64,000 nucleotides of DNA from Bacteroidales bacterium (GTDB lineage: Bacteria; Bacteroidota; Bacteroidia; Bacteroidales; Marinilabiliaceae), in assembly GCA_017539645.1 (NCBI GenBank), contig JAFYCM010000090.1, positions 62,001-126,000 of the forward strand, read 5' to 3'. Below are positions 26,813-37,366 of this stretch, piece by piece; the stretch's first letter is position 1; each line of letters opens with the position of its first letter. A model generated the notes under the pieces. That model was not told where the DNA came from. It worked only from the letters and a program-made list of their open reading frames with translations, and ran no database searches. A program made the translations under genes and the position numbers.

Positions 26813-29236
26813 TTACTTTTTCGCCGCTTTTTTTGTGTTCGTCTTTGAAGTGGTTGATTTTGAAGTCTTTGTCGAGCTCTTGGCGGTTGCAGATTTCTCT
26901 TTGCTTGCCGCTTTGGCGCTTGGCTGTTTCTTCACGTTCTCGTCAACAAAGGCTTTACATACTGCATAGTCGAAATAATCTTCGGCCTTTTTGTTCTTAG
27001 GTATGCGTATTTTCTCTTTGCCGTAAGCTACGTATGGTCCCCAACGGCCGTTGAGAATCTTCAACTCGGGTTCTTCATCGAAAATCTTTATGGTCTTCTT
27101 TATGTCGGCTTCGCGCTTGTCGTTTATACGTACTATAGCTGTATCGAGGTCGATAGTATAAGGATCGTCGACGCCTTTTTTGAGCGATATAAATTTACCG
27201 TCGTGGCGTATATATGGACCAAACATACCTACACCTATAACTACTTCCTTGCCTTCGTACTCGCCAATAGTGCGCGGAAGTTGGAATAATGCCAATGCCT
27301 CTTCTAATGTTATTGTCTCGATACGTTGGTCGCGGCGCAATGATGAGAAACGAGGTTTATCTTCGTCGTCGGCTGAGCCAATTTGCGCAAGAGGTCCGAA
27401 ACGTCCCACACGAACCGACACTTGTTTGCCTGTAGCTGGATCGGTGCCAAGGATGCGCTCGCCAGATGATTTGCCTGTAGTCGACATGGTATTATCGACT
27501 TGCGTGTGGAATGGCTGGTAGAACTCGTTGATGACGTTCTGCCATTGCAATGAACCTTCGGCAATCTCGTCGAACTGTTTCTCGACATTTGCGGTGAAGT
27601 TGTAGTCCATCACATTTTTGAAGTGCTCGCAAAGGAAATCGTTAACGACCATACCTATATCTGTAGGGAAGAGTTTAGATTTCTCTGCACCAGTTTTCTC
27701 TTTGCCTACGCGCTTAGCTACATCGTTGCCTTTGAGCGTAAGTTCTACATAACTACGTGAAACGCCATCTCGATTGTCGCGAATGACATAGCCACGCTGC
27801 TGAATGGTAGATATAATAGGTGCATAGGTAGAAGGACGGCCGATGCCAAGTTCTTCCATCTTATGCACAAGCATTGCTTCGTTGTAACGTGGCGGATGCT
27901 GAGTGAAACGTTCGCGAGCATCGATAGATATTGCATTGAAGATGTCGCCTTCGTGAATTTCGGGCAGGCGAACATCATTCTCTTCTTCGTTGTCGTTATC
28001 CGACGATTCGGTATAGAGACGAAGGAATCCATCGAACTTTACAATCTCGGCTTGTAGCGAGAATGTGGCATCTTTCATGCCTTGCGGGTCGATTTTCACT
28101 GTGGTTCGTTCAACTTGAGCCTCTGTCATCTGCGAAGCTACAGTGCGACGCCAGATTAGCTGATAAAGACTATTGAGTTGTTGATCTTGAGTATTTATGC
28201 TCTTCACAGCGAGGTTGGTAGGACGGATAGCTTCGTGAGCCTCTTGCGCACCTTTAGAAGTCGTTTTGAATCGGCGAGAATGAGCATATTCTTTACCATA
28301 CTCATCTGCAATCACAGCATAAGCTTGTTTTATAGCAGTCTCTGCCAAATTGACTGAGTCGGTACGCATATATGTGATATAACCAGCTTCGTATAGTTGC
28401 TGAGCCACAGACATTGTTCGCGAAACAGGGAATCCAAGTTTACGCGATGCCTCTTGTTGTAGCGTCGAAGTGGTAAATGGTGATGCAGGTTGACGCACGG
28501 TAGGTTTCACCGCGATATTGCTAACCTCAAATTTCTTGTTTGCCAACGACTTTAGGAAGTCGGAAGCCTCTTTCTCGGTAGCTATTTTTTTGCTCAATTC
28601 AGCTTTGAGTTGCTGCGAGCCTTTATAATCGAGCAGTGCAGTTACTTGGAAAGACGAAGTAGGTACGAATGCAAAGATTTCGCGTTCGCGTTCTACAATA
28701 ATCTTTACCGCTACACTCTGCACACGACCAGCCGAAAGTTGTGGCTTTACTTTGTGCCACAGAACAGGCGAAAGTTCAAAGCCCACAAGGCGGTCGAGAA
28801 CTCGACGCGCTTGCTGAGCATCAACAAGGTGCATATCTATAGTGCGCGGATTCTTTATGGCATTGAGTATGGCATCTTTGGTAATCTCGTGAAAAACTAT
28901 GCGCTTGGTTGTTTTGCTATCCAACCCCAAAACCTCCGAAAGGTGCCAAGAGATAGCCTCTCCCTCGCGGTCCTCATCGGATGCGAGCCACACTTGATTA
29001 GCGCCTTTAGATAGTTTTTTCAGTTTTGCGACGACTGCTTGTTTCTCATCAGAGACTTCGTATTGCGGCGCGAAATTGTTTTCAATATCAATTGCGTTGC
29101 TTGCCTTTTTGAGGTCTCTAATATGCCCATAACTCGATTCAACGATGTAATCGTTACCCAAAAATTTACCAATTGTCGTGGCCTTAGCTGGTGATTCGAC
29201 AATTACTAAATCGTAAGATGCTGCTTGTTTTGCCAT
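26813..29236 (-). CDS. topA: DNA topoisomerase I
   Basis: Type IA topoisomerase that relaxes negative supercoils. N-terminal TOPRIM begins LVIVESPAKATTIGKFLG, with acidic DEDREGEAISWHL near residue 90. The catalytic tyrosine is Y289 in YITYMRTDS. C-terminal GxGxFGPY-like segments (GVGMFGPYIRHDGK, GRWGPYVAYGKE) replace zinc fingers, as in Bacteroidota enzymes, and the last 40 residues are a Lys/Ser/Thr-rich tail that probably binds DNA. 807 residues. It precedes the por/gld operon on the minus strand. Confidence 0.95.
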   Translation of the reverse strand: MAKQAASYDLVIVESPAKATTIGKFLGNDYIVESSYGHIRDLKKASNAIDIENNFAPQYEVSDEKQAVVAKLKKLSKGANQVWLASDEDREGEAISWHLSEVLGLDSKTTKRIVFHEITKDAILNAIKNPRTIDMHLVDAQQARRVLDRLVGFELSPVLWHKVKPQLSAGRVQSVAVKIIVEREREIFAFVPTSSFQVTALLDYKGSQQLKAELSKKIATEKEASDFLKSLANKKFEVSNIAVKPTVRQPASPFTTSTLQQEASRKLGFPVSRTMSVAQQLYEAGYITYMRTDSVNLAETAIKQAYAVIADEYGKEYAHSRRFKTTSKGAQEAHEAIRPTNLAVKSINTQDQQLNSLYQLIWRRTVASQMTEAQVERTTVKIDPQGMKDATFSLQAEIVKFDGFLRLYTESSDNDNEEENDVRLPEIHEGDIFNAISIDARERFTQHPPRYNEAMLVHKMEELGIGRPSTYAPIISTIQQRGYVIRDNRDGVSRSYVELTLKGNDVAKRVGKEKTGAEKSKLFPTDIGMVVNDFLCEHFKNVMDYNFTANVEKQFDEIAEGSLQWQNVINEFYQPFHTQVDNTMSTTGKSSGERILGTDPATGKQVSVRVGRFGPLAQIGSADDEDKPRFSSLRRDQRIETITLEEALALFQLPRTIGEYEGKEVVIGVGMFGPYIRHDGKFISLKKGVDDPYTIDLDTAIVRINDKREADIKKTIKIFDEEPELKILNGRWGPYVAYGKEKIRIPKNKKAEDYFDYAVCKAFVDENVKKQPSAKAASKEKSATAKSSTKTSKSTTSKTNTKKAAKK

Positions 29237-29376
29237 AAGTTGTGTAGTGTACGCAGATCACTTTTTCTGCAACCAATATTTGGGAGGCGAAAATAACAAT
29301 GAAAAAATAAATGACAATTCTATATGTGAATTACAATCGATTGTTTATTCATATATTTACTCAATATGCATATATA

Positions 29377-29409
29377 TTTAGTTCGTTAAGCTCTAAGTAT
29401 GTATGTTTG
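29377..29409 (+). promoter_or_regulatory. Promoter for the DUF6377-type regulator
   Basis: An exact -7 box TATGTTTG at 29402-29409 with a TTTA at 29377-29380 21 bases upstream, three of four -33 bases. The leader would be about 50 bases to the ATG at 29468. Confidence 0.5.
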
Positions 29410-29467
29410 CGTTGTCTGCTACGATACTGATATTGGCAGCGCTATTGAACAAAGTATATTTGAAATT

Positions 29468-31144
29468 ATGTCATCATTAAGATTGTTATACATACCCATA
29501 ATAATATTGATATGCACTTCGTGCAGCACAAGCGACAACACATACGATGGGCAAACAGAGAATCTTTTACTTTCACTCGACTCGGTACTCATCAATAGTG
29601 AGCAATATGAGGCAAGCAAACGTGCTACAATTGATAAGCTACTATCAATCAGAAGTATACGCAGGAAGCCATCTGATATATACAACACTAACTGCAGTAT
29701 ATACGATGAATGCTTAACATTCGACTCGGATTGCGCTTTTGAAGCCGTAGAGGCTAACCTCAGCTATGCCCGCGCCACATCGGACCAAGAGAAGGAGACG
29801 GAATGGATGATAAAAAAATCGTTTTTGCTTTCGGTTACTGGCATGCTGCTCGAGTCGGACGCAATAACAAGATCGCTCGAAACACACCAAATGTCGCGTA
29901 AGATGTTAGTTGCCTACTATTCTCAGATGATATACCTCTATGCTCATTTCGGACAGTACTTAGGCAATGGACAAATGCACAACACATACACACAGAACGA
30001 ACAAGCATACCGCGACTCGCTTATAAGCATAATGCAGCCAACAGACGCCGACTATGTGTGGCAACGCGCATGCAAAGCACTTGCCGATGGCAAAGCCGAC
30101 ACTGCTTCTATAATATTGGAAAAAATTGTAGGCGAATCGGCACTGACCACTCGCGAAGATGCTACCAATGCTTATGCCTTGGCTCAGATGTATAAAACTT
30201 TAGGCAACAACAATTTATACATACGGAATCTTGCCAAATCGTCGATTGCCGACATTCGCAGCGGCAACAAAGATATTGCTTCGCTTGAGGAACTTGCGGG
30301 AGTGATTTTTGAGCAACAGATAAAAAATGAAGACTATACAAGCCCACTTTTCGTAAACAACATTTACCTAAACAGAGCTAATAGCTACATAAATATATGT
30401 ATGCAAAAAGCTCTTTCGTTCAACAACAGAGTGAGAGTGATAAGCATATCGCGCATTATAGATGAAATACAGAACTCATACATAAAACGCAATATAGAGC
30501 AGCAACAGATGCTGAAGCGCTATTTGACCATAGCTATAATACTTCTTACTCTACTGGCTACAGCAGCATTCTACATAGTTAGGATATATCGTAAACGCAA
30601 AACGATAACTCTCGAACTTGCCGAAGTAAACAAACAGTTGCGCAACATAAACAGCCAATTGGAAGAGAGCAATTACGTAAAAGAAGAGTACATAGGATAT
30701 GTATTCTCGTTGTGTTCGAACTACATAAGCAAAATAGAAGAGTACAGAAAAGACATAAATAGAAAACTAACAGTAAAAAAATATGACGAGCTACACACAC
30801 AAACCTCAAAGTCGCTGCTTACAGAAGAAATGCATGAATTTTTCAACAATTTCGACGCAATATTCATACATATATATCCCGATTTTGTGGAACAATTCAA
30901 CGCGCTACTACAACCCGAAGCGCGCATAGAACCCAAGAAAGGCGAATTGCTCAACACCGATTTACGTATTTATGCCCTTGTGCGCTTAGGCATCAACGAC
31001 AGTGTGAAGATTGCCGAGTTGCTCCATTGTTCACCACAAACGGTATATAACAATCGATTGAAGATTAGAAATAGGTCTATCGTGTCGAAAGAAAAATTTG
31101 CCGAAACGGTGCAGCAACTTTGCCGTAAACCAAGTAATAAGTAG
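29468..31144 (+). CDS. DUF6377-type membrane-bound transcription regulator
   Basis: 558 residues. An N-terminal signal-like segment with a lipobox (LICTSCSTS), a helical, TPR-like region to about 350, one membrane helix near 353-375 (AIILLTLLATAAFYIV), a coiled-coil (LAEVNKQLRNINSQLEESN) and a C-terminal domain with a helix-turn-helix (VKIAELLHCSPQTVYNN near the end). Such DUF6377-like proteins sit next to SusC/SusD genes and are thought to control them; the assignment is from recall. It lies 197 bases upstream of SusC, on the same strand. The frame is open from 29399 but the ATG at 29468 starts the signal sequence. The lipobox and the cytoplasmic DNA-binding domain require an unusual topology. 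Confidence 0.85.
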   Translation: MSSLRLLYIPIIILICTSCSTSDNTYDGQTENLLLSLDSVLINSEQYEASKRATIDKLLSIRSIRRKPSDIYNTNCSIYDECLTFDSDCAFEAVEANLSYARATSDQEKETEWMIKKSFLLSVTGMLLESDAITRSLETHQMSRKMLVAYYSQMIYLYAHFGQYLGNGQMHNTYTQNEQAYRDSLISIMQPTDADYVWQRACKALADGKADTASIILEKIVGESALTTREDATNAYALAQMYKTLGNNNLYIRNLAKSSIADIRSGNKDIASLEELAGVIFEQQIKNEDYTSPLFVNNIYLNRANSYINICMQKALSFNNRVRVISISRIIDEIQNSYIKRNIEQQQMLKRYLTIAIILLTLLATAAFYIVRIYRKRKTITLELAEVNKQLRNINSQLEESNYVKEEYIGYVFSLCSNYISKIEEYRKDINRKLTVKKYDELHTQTSKSLLTEEMHEFFNNFDAIFIHIYPDFVEQFNALLQPEARIEPKKGELLNTDLRIYALVRLGINDSVKIAELLHCSPQTVYNNRLKIRNRSIVSKEKFAETVQQLCRKPSNK

Positions 31145-31289
31145 CATAAAAAAACAAAGAAAAACTCCCGAATAGGGGGTATTTATATCCACACAATTAT
31201 TAACAAATCTTACTTGATAGCAAAAAAACACAACTGATTTTCAAGCCAATAACATTTTTTTAGATTACCGATAGAGTTTACTTGTAGAC

Positions 31290-31318
31290 TTTCGGCAACA
31301 AAGAGGTCGTTTACTTTG
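31290..31318 (+). promoter_or_regulatory. Possible promoter for the SusC operon
   Basis: TTTC at 31290-31293 and TTACTTTG at 31311-31318 (seven of eight -7 bases) are 17 bases apart and end 23 bases before the susC ATG. A CAAAG...CTTTG inverted pair (31299-31317) covers the spacer and could be an operator. Confidence 0.35.
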
Positions 31319-31341
31319 CGACATAACCAATTTATGCAATC

Positions 31342-34317
31342 ATGAACAAGAGAATAAACCTTAGAACAACCCTTTTAGGTGTATGTTTGTGTGTTATGCT
31401 TCTTATTACGACAGGAGCAAAAGCACAGAATGTAACAGCCGAGGGTACCGTAATTGACGAGGCTGGCGAATATATCGTTGGAGCCAACATCACTGAAAAA
31501 GGTACCACAAATGGTACGATAACAGACATCAACGGACATTTTAACCTTACAGTGAACGACAATGCTACACTCGTAGTATCGTTCATAGGATTCGAAACTC
31601 AAGAACTGACAGCTGGACGAGATTTGGCTGTTATGCTTCATGAAGAACTTCTTATGCTCGATGATATTGTGGCTATTGGTTATGGCACATCAAAACGCGC
31701 CGATGTAACAACCGCCATATCGAGTGTATCGACAAAAGACATCGACCAGCGTCCAATAGTGTCGGCAGCACAAGCACTTCAAGGCAAAGCCGCAGGTGTG
31801 AATGTGATGCAGCCAAGTGGTCAGCCTGGTGGCGAAATGTCGATTCGTGTGCGTGGAACAACCTCATTCAATGGCAGCAACGATCCGCTCTATGTAGTTG
31901 ACGGTGTGCCAGTGGACAACATCAAATTCCTTTCGCCCAACGACATAGCAAGCATGGAAATATTGAAAGATGCTTCTTCGGCAGCTATATATGGTTCGCG
32001 CGCTGCAAACGGTGTCATACTTATAAGCACAAAAGCAGGCGACACTGGCGATGCCAAGATTACCCTTACAGCGCAAGCTGGTATTACTCGCGTTGCAAAT
32101 ACATTCGATGTACTCAACACTAAGCAATATCGCGACTTGCAAGAAGAAATAGGTATGATTTCGCTTCCCGAAGGTTTGACCGACCAAACAGACTGGTTCG
32201 AAGAGACCTATCAAACAGGACTAACTCAAAACTATCAAGCCTCTATAGCACAATCGGCAGGCAAGCTCAAATACTACCTCTCGGGCGGCTATCAGAAAGA
32301 GCGTGGTATATTGGAAACCTCGTTTTATCAGCGTTATAACTTCCGCCTCAACACCGAGAGTGAACTCCGTTCGTGGCTCAAAGTGTCGGCAAGTGTATCA
32401 TATTCAGACTATACCTCGAATGGCGGCGGTAGCATGGGTACTGGCGCTGGACGTGGTGGCGTGATTCTCTCCGTAATAAATACGCCTACTTATGCTCCTA
32501 TCTGGAATCCTGACGCTCCAAATCAATACTACAATAATTTCTATGGTATTGGCAATATTACCAACCCACTTGAGAATCAGGCGCGTACAAAGAACAACCG
32601 CGATAGAGAAAGCCGTCTTTTGGCTTCGGGTGAACTCACATTCACTATTTTGCCCGAACTCACATTTCGCACTAAATATACTCTCGACCGCAGAAACGGA
32701 CTTAGCACAAGTTTCTTAGACCCTATCAGCACTGCTTGGGGACGTAACCAATATGGCGAAGGCTACGATGGCCGTAACCAAAACACCGTGCAAACATGGG
32801 ATAACGTGCTTAATTATTCATTCAACATAAAAGCATTAAGCACCGACTTGATGGTAGGTTCATCGTGGACCGATTCGGATTATCGCAACAGCTGGATTAA
32901 TGGTAGCCACTATCGCGACGACAAAATACAGACGCTTAATGCTGCTAACAGAATCTCGTGGGATGGCACTGGAACTGGCGCTTCTGAATGGGGCATCATG
33001 TCATATTTTGCTCGCGCTGCATTCAACTTCGACAGCAAATATATGCTCACAGCCAACCTCCGCGCCGATGGTTCATCGAAACTTCACCCAGACCATCGTT
33101 GGGGCTACTTCCCTTCGTTCTCGGCTGCTTGGCGTCTCTCAAGCGAAGACTTTATGGAGAATCTCGACTGGCTCGACGACCTCAAAATTAGAGCTGGTTG
33201 GGGACATACGGGTAACCAATCTGGTATTGGCGACTATGCATACCTACAACGCTACAACATCACTCGCTACGAGTGGTTCAAAGAGGGACAAGAGCACGCC
33301 GTGCCATCGCTCTCGCAAGCCAACCTTCGCACAAGCGACTTGAAATGGGAAACCACATCACAAACCAGCATAGGTATAGATCTCTCGGTGCTTAATGGTC
33401 GACTAAACGTCACCGCCGACTATTACTACAAAAAGACCACCGACATGCTTATGAACGTAAGTCTGCCTGCTGGTGCTGCCGCTGCTAACAACATCACTCG
33501 CAACGAGGGCGAAATGGAGAACAAAGGTTTTGAGTTCGCTGTTATCTCTCACAACATTACGGGTGCTTTCAAATGGGATACCGATTTCAACATCTCGTTC
33601 AACCGCAACAAGCTCACCAAGCTCGAACTCCAGAAGATCTACTACGATGCAAAGACTTCTGAATATGTAAACGATTATGTAGTTCGCAATGAACCAGGTC
33701 GCGCTCTTGGCGGTTTTTATGGATACATAAGCGATGGCGTTGACCCTGAAACTGGCGAATTGATGTATCGCGACATAAACAACGATGGCCGCGTATCATC
33801 GAGCGACCGTACGTACATAGGCGATCCTAATCCGAAGTTTACCTTTGGTATGACGAACACTCTATCGTACAAAAACATCACCCTCAGCATATTCCTACAA
33901 GGCTCGTATGGCAACGACATATTCAATGCTTCTCGCATGGAGACCGAAGGTATGTATGATGGTAAAAACCAAACTACCGAAGTGCTAAAACGTTGGCGCC
34001 GTCCTGGACAGCACACCGATGTGCCTAAGGCTTGCTACGACATGAAGAACTCGACCTACTTCGTAGAAGATGGTAGCTACCTACGCGTGAAGAACGTTCA
34101 ACTCTCATACAACATAAAGGGCGAACGTCTACGCAAGGCAGGCATCAAGCGTTTGCAGCCTTACTTCACTGCCACTAATCTTCTCACCGCAACCAAATAT
34201 AGCGGCATGGATCCTGAGGTTAACCAATGGGGCAACAGCGGCGCAGTGCAAGGCATCGATTGGGGTACATATCCACAAAGCCGCAGCTTCGTTGCTGGTA
34301 TAAACATTGAATTCTAA
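31342..34317 (+). CDS. SusC-family TonB-dependent glycan transporter
   Basis: Outer-membrane importer of oligosaccharides, working with its SusD lid and powered through TonB. 991 residues: signal peptide ending GAKAQ, carboxypeptidase-D-regulatory-like domain (about 30-105, VIDEAGEYIVGANI), plug domain (GYGTSKRADVTTAIS, then IRVRGTTSFNGSNDPLYVVDGVP), and a 22-strand barrel ending NIEF. The PUL order is regulator, susC, susD, GH30, glycan-binding protein, GH3, all on the plus strand with short gaps (23 bases to susD). Substrate is inferred from the enzymes, beta-1,6-glucan or another beta-glucan. Confidence 0.96.
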   Translation: MNKRINLRTTLLGVCLCVMLLITTGAKAQNVTAEGTVIDEAGEYIVGANITEKGTTNGTITDINGHFNLTVNDNATLVVSFIGFETQELTAGRDLAVMLHEELLMLDDIVAIGYGTSKRADVTTAISSVSTKDIDQRPIVSAAQALQGKAAGVNVMQPSGQPGGEMSIRVRGTTSFNGSNDPLYVVDGVPVDNIKFLSPNDIASMEILKDASSAAIYGSRAANGVILISTKAGDTGDAKITLTAQAGITRVANTFDVLNTKQYRDLQEEIGMISLPEGLTDQTDWFEETYQTGLTQNYQASIAQSAGKLKYYLSGGYQKERGILETSFYQRYNFRLNTESELRSWLKVSASVSYSDYTSNGGGSMGTGAGRGGVILSVINTPTYAPIWNPDAPNQYYNNFYGIGNITNPLENQARTKNNRDRESRLLASGELTFTILPELTFRTKYTLDRRNGLSTSFLDPISTAWGRNQYGEGYDGRNQNTVQTWDNVLNYSFNIKALSTDLMVGSSWTDSDYRNSWINGSHYRDDKIQTLNAANRISWDGTGTGASEWGIMSYFARAAFNFDSKYMLTANLRADGSSKLHPDHRWGYFPSFSAAWRLSSEDFMENLDWLDDLKIRAGWGHTGNQSGIGDYAYLQRYNITRYEWFKEGQEHAVPSLSQANLRTSDLKWETTSQTSIGIDLSVLNGRLNVTADYYYKKTTDMLMNVSLPAGAAAANNITRNEGEMENKGFEFAVISHNITGAFKWDTDFNISFNRNKLTKLELQKIYYDAKTSEYVNDYVVRNEPGRALGGFYGYISDGVDPETGELMYRDINNDGRVSSSDRTYIGDPNPKFTFGMTNTLSYKNITLSIFLQGSYGNDIFNASRMETEGMYDGKNQTTEVLKRWRRPGQHTDVPKACYDMKNSTYFVEDGSYLRVKNVQLSYNIKGERLRKAGIKRLQPYFTATNLLTATKYSGMDPEVNQWGNSGAVQGIDWGTYPQSRSFVAGINIEF

Positions 34318-34340
34318 AAACCAATCCTAAAAGCTTTATT

Positions 34341-35852
34341 ATGAATAAGTTAAATATATATATATCGATAGCCATTGCAAGTATGGCAAGCGTGGCATGC
34401 TCGCTCGACTATGAGCCACTCGACACCTATTCAGACGTGACGTATACCGACAACAACAATACAGGCGACGAAGAAGTGGTATTTCCCGATCGCGCTTCGG
34501 TCGACAGCTACTTGCAAAAAATATATAAGCAGATGAAAGACCGCCAAGAGCACTGGTATCTCGACCAGCTCTTGATTGCCGAAGCTCATTCGGATAATGC
34601 ATACGCGGGTACGACTGGCGCCGAAGTTGTTCCTTTTGAAGACAACTCTATCGATGGTTCTAACAGCGTAATCAACCGCGACTGGAACCGCTTCATGGAG
34701 GATGTCGCTCTTGCCAACAAGTTTATCGTCAACATCGACAAAGTGGCCGACGGAAGCTTATCGGAGAGCCAACAACTCACCTACAAAGCTCAAGCTCAGA
34801 TTTTTCGCTCCATGATTTGGTTCGACATGGTACGTCTTTGGGGCAACATTCCTATCATAACTACCATAGCTGCCGATATTACTTCTGAGAATATTGAAGA
34901 ATCGTACGCAGCATACTTCCCTTCGCAAAATAGCGTCGCCGAGGCATACGCAGCTATCGAAGCCGACCTACTCGAGGCCGTAGAAAATGCGCCAAGCCAA
35001 ACTGACGACAAGACAATATTTACGAAGAATGTGGCTCGTGCTCTCTTGGCTAAAATCTACGCCGAAAAGCCTCTGCGCGACTACAATAAAGTCATTGCAT
35101 ACGTAGACCAAATAACTGCCGATGGCTTCGAACTCGACAGTTTTGACAACCTTTTCGGTTTCAACGAGGAGACGCAAGACGCCATTGCTCGCAATAGCAA
35201 AGAGTCGATTCTCGAAATACAGTTTATGCCAGGTTCGGGCAACTGGGCAACGTGGATGTTCGGCCGCAACCTTGCCAACTACGACGAGAATTTCACTTGG
35301 GCAAAATGGGTTACTCCTTCGCGCGACCTAATTAATCTCTACGACCGCAATGGCGACGTGGTGCGCAAAGAGCAAAGCATCGTCTACTATGCTTGCTCGT
35401 GGAGCAACTACTACCCTATGGACGAGTATCCTTTTATGTATAAACTCCGTTCGGGTAATAATAGTATTATTCGTTATCGCTATGCCGACGTGCTACTCCT
35501 CAAGGCTGAAGCGCTCATCGCTAATGGCAAATTGGCCGATGCTGCTACCATAATTAACCAAATACGTAGCCGCGCAGAATTGCCAAAACTCGATGCTTCT
35601 GTAACCAGCAATGCCGACGACCTTCTCGATGCCTATCTCGACGAGCGCCGCATGGAACTTGCTTTTGAAGGTCAACGATGGTACGATCTTGTTCGCCTCG
35701 ACAAAGTGGAAGAGGTTATGAACGCTGTGTATGCTAAGGATAGCGGACGCGCTCCACAACGTAACACTTTCAACGAGAATTCGTATCTGATGCCGTTGCC
35801 ACAGCCTGTGCTCGACGCCAACGACAACCTCGTTCAAAACCCAGGATATTAA
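34341..35852 (+). CDS. SusD/RagB-family glycan-binding lipoprotein
   Basis: Surface lipoprotein that caps SusC and binds the incoming oligosaccharide. 503 residues; signal peptide with lipobox (MASVACSLDY). Family features are the early DRASVDSYLQKIYKQMKD, the helical TPR-like scaffold (YKAQAQIFRSMIWFDMVRLWGNIP), SILEIQFMP, the YRYADVLLLKAEALIANGK repeat, and the C-terminal LDERRMELAFEGQRWYDLVRLDKV with PLPQ near the end. 23 bases after SusC, 11 bases before GH30. Confidence 0.96.
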   Translation: MNKLNIYISIAIASMASVACSLDYEPLDTYSDVTYTDNNNTGDEEVVFPDRASVDSYLQKIYKQMKDRQEHWYLDQLLIAEAHSDNAYAGTTGAEVVPFEDNSIDGSNSVINRDWNRFMEDVALANKFIVNIDKVADGSLSESQQLTYKAQAQIFRSMIWFDMVRLWGNIPIITTIAADITSENIEESYAAYFPSQNSVAEAYAAIEADLLEAVENAPSQTDDKTIFTKNVARALLAKIYAEKPLRDYNKVIAYVDQITADGFELDSFDNLFGFNEETQDAIARNSKESILEIQFMPGSGNWATWMFGRNLANYDENFTWAKWVTPSRDLINLYDRNGDVVRKEQSIVYYACSWSNYYPMDEYPFMYKLRSGNNSIIRYRYADVLLLKAEALIANGKLADAATIINQIRSRAELPKLDASVTSNADDLLDAYLDERRMELAFEGQRWYDLVRLDKVEEVMNAVYAKDSGRAPQRNTFNENSYLMPLPQPVLDANDNLVQNPGY

Positions 35853-35863
35853 ATAGTTATACC

Positions 35864-37348
35864 ATGAAACGTAATATAATAAACATATTCGGCCTTGGCG
35901 CTGTAACGTTGCTCACTGCCTGCCAGTTGCATGCTTGCGACTCGAGCGATAGCGATGTTACACCCGAGAACAACCCTGAAAATCCAGCACCTTCTACCGA
36001 AGTCTACGATGTTAACGTGCTGACTACAACGGCTTCTCGTAGCCAAGAGCTTGCAACGTCGGGGCTTAGTTTCAGCCATAAAGACAACATGTCGCCATCG
36101 ACCATACGTATCGATGCTTCGGTGCAATATCAAACCATGGACGGCTTTGGCGCTGCTCTTACTGGCTCCACGTGCTACAACCTTATGCACATGAGCGAAG
36201 ACGACCGCAAGGCATTTCTAACCAAAACGTTCTCGCCTACCGAAGGTTATGGTTATAGCTATTGCCGCATAGCTATCGGCTGTAGCGACTTCTCGCTTGC
36301 CGAATACACCTGCTGCGACAAAGAGGGCATTGAGAACTTTGCCCTCACGTCTGAAGAGACGCAATACGTAATACCTATCATAAAAGAGATTTTGGCTATC
36401 AACCCAGAACTTAAGTTGATGGGCACTCCTTGGACTCCTCCTCGCTGGATGAAGACCAACAACCAATGGACAAGTGGCGAACTCAAACCTGAATGCTATG
36501 CCGACTATGCTGAGTATTTCGTTCGTTGGATAAAGGCTTTCGAGGCCGAAGGCATAAATATCTATTCTGTAACGCCTCAAAACGAGCCTCTTAATCATGG
36601 CAATTCGGCTTCGTGCTATATGCCATGGGATCAAGAACGCGACTTTGTGAAGACTGCTCTCGGCCCAGCTTTTGCGAAGAACGGCATCAGCACCAAGATT
36701 TACGCTTTCGATCATAATTATAATTATGATGGTGTAGCCGATCAAAAAAGCTATCCACTCAACATCTTTGCCGATAGCGATGCTGCTTGCTATTTCGCAG
36801 GTTCGGCATACCACAATTATGGTGGCAACAAAGAGGAACTCAACAGCGTTCATGATGCTGCTCCAGGTATGGACCTTGTGTTTAGCGAGACTTCGATAGG
36901 TACGTGGAACAACGGACAAGATCTATCGGCGCGCCTCATATCCGATATGGAAGAGGTGGCACTTGGAACCGTTAACCGTTGGTGCACAGGGGTTATAGTT
37001 TGGAATTTGATGCTCGACGCAGAGCGCGGACCAAATCGTCCGGGTGGTTGCCAAACATGCTATGGCGCCGTTGACCTCAGTGCCGACTACGCATCGTACA
37101 CTTGCAACTCGCACTACTTCATCATAGCACATCTTTCGAGCGTAGTGAAGCCAGGCGCTGTTCGCATAGGCACAAACAATTTCAAATCCAATGGGTTGAC
37201 CTATTCGGCATTCAAAAACCCTGATGGTTCGTTAGCTCTCGTAGCAAGCAATAGCGGGCAATCACTCTCACTCACCATCGACGATGGCACACATCATTTC
37301 AGCTGCACAGTGCCAGCTCAGAGCGCAGTATCGTATTTATGGAAATAA
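35864..37348 (+). CDS. GH30 glycosidase, probably endo-beta-1,6-glucanase (lipoprotein)
   Basis: A clan GH-A retaining glycosidase. 494 residues with signal peptide and lipobox (LLTACQLHAC), so it should sit on the cell surface or outer membrane. Family motifs: QTMDGFGAALTGS near residue 88, MGTPWTPPRWMKTN near 185, acid/base E241 in TPQNEP and nucleophile E342 in VFSETSIGTW; a beta-sandwich C-terminal domain follows. Subfamily GH30_3 (beta-1,6-glucanase) is the best guess from the neighbours (GH3, SusC/D and glycan-binding protein), not from a residue I can single out. Other GH30 activities such as glucosylceramidase or beta-xylosidase are possible. Confidence 0.9.
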   Translation: MKRNIINIFGLGAVTLLTACQLHACDSSDSDVTPENNPENPAPSTEVYDVNVLTTTASRSQELATSGLSFSHKDNMSPSTIRIDASVQYQTMDGFGAALTGSTCYNLMHMSEDDRKAFLTKTFSPTEGYGYSYCRIAIGCSDFSLAEYTCCDKEGIENFALTSEETQYVIPIIKEILAINPELKLMGTPWTPPRWMKTNNQWTSGELKPECYADYAEYFVRWIKAFEAEGINIYSVTPQNEPLNHGNSASCYMPWDQERDFVKTALGPAFAKNGISTKIYAFDHNYNYDGVADQKSYPLNIFADSDAACYFAGSAYHNYGGNKEELNSVHDAAPGMDLVFSETSIGTWNNGQDLSARLISDMEEVALGTVNRWCTGVIVWNLMLDAERGPNRPGGCQTCYGAVDLSADYASYTCNSHYFIIAHLSSVVKPGAVRIGTNNFKSNGLTYSAFKNPDGSLALVASNSGQSLSLTIDDGTHHFSCTVPAQSAVSYLWK

Positions 37349-37366
37349 TCAATTAACCGAACCGAA

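Noticed and set aside
31145-31189. Possible terminator after the DUF6377 regulator (ACTCCC/GGGGGT)
   Set aside because: Stem of six pairs with a wobble and no proper T run; too weak to list.
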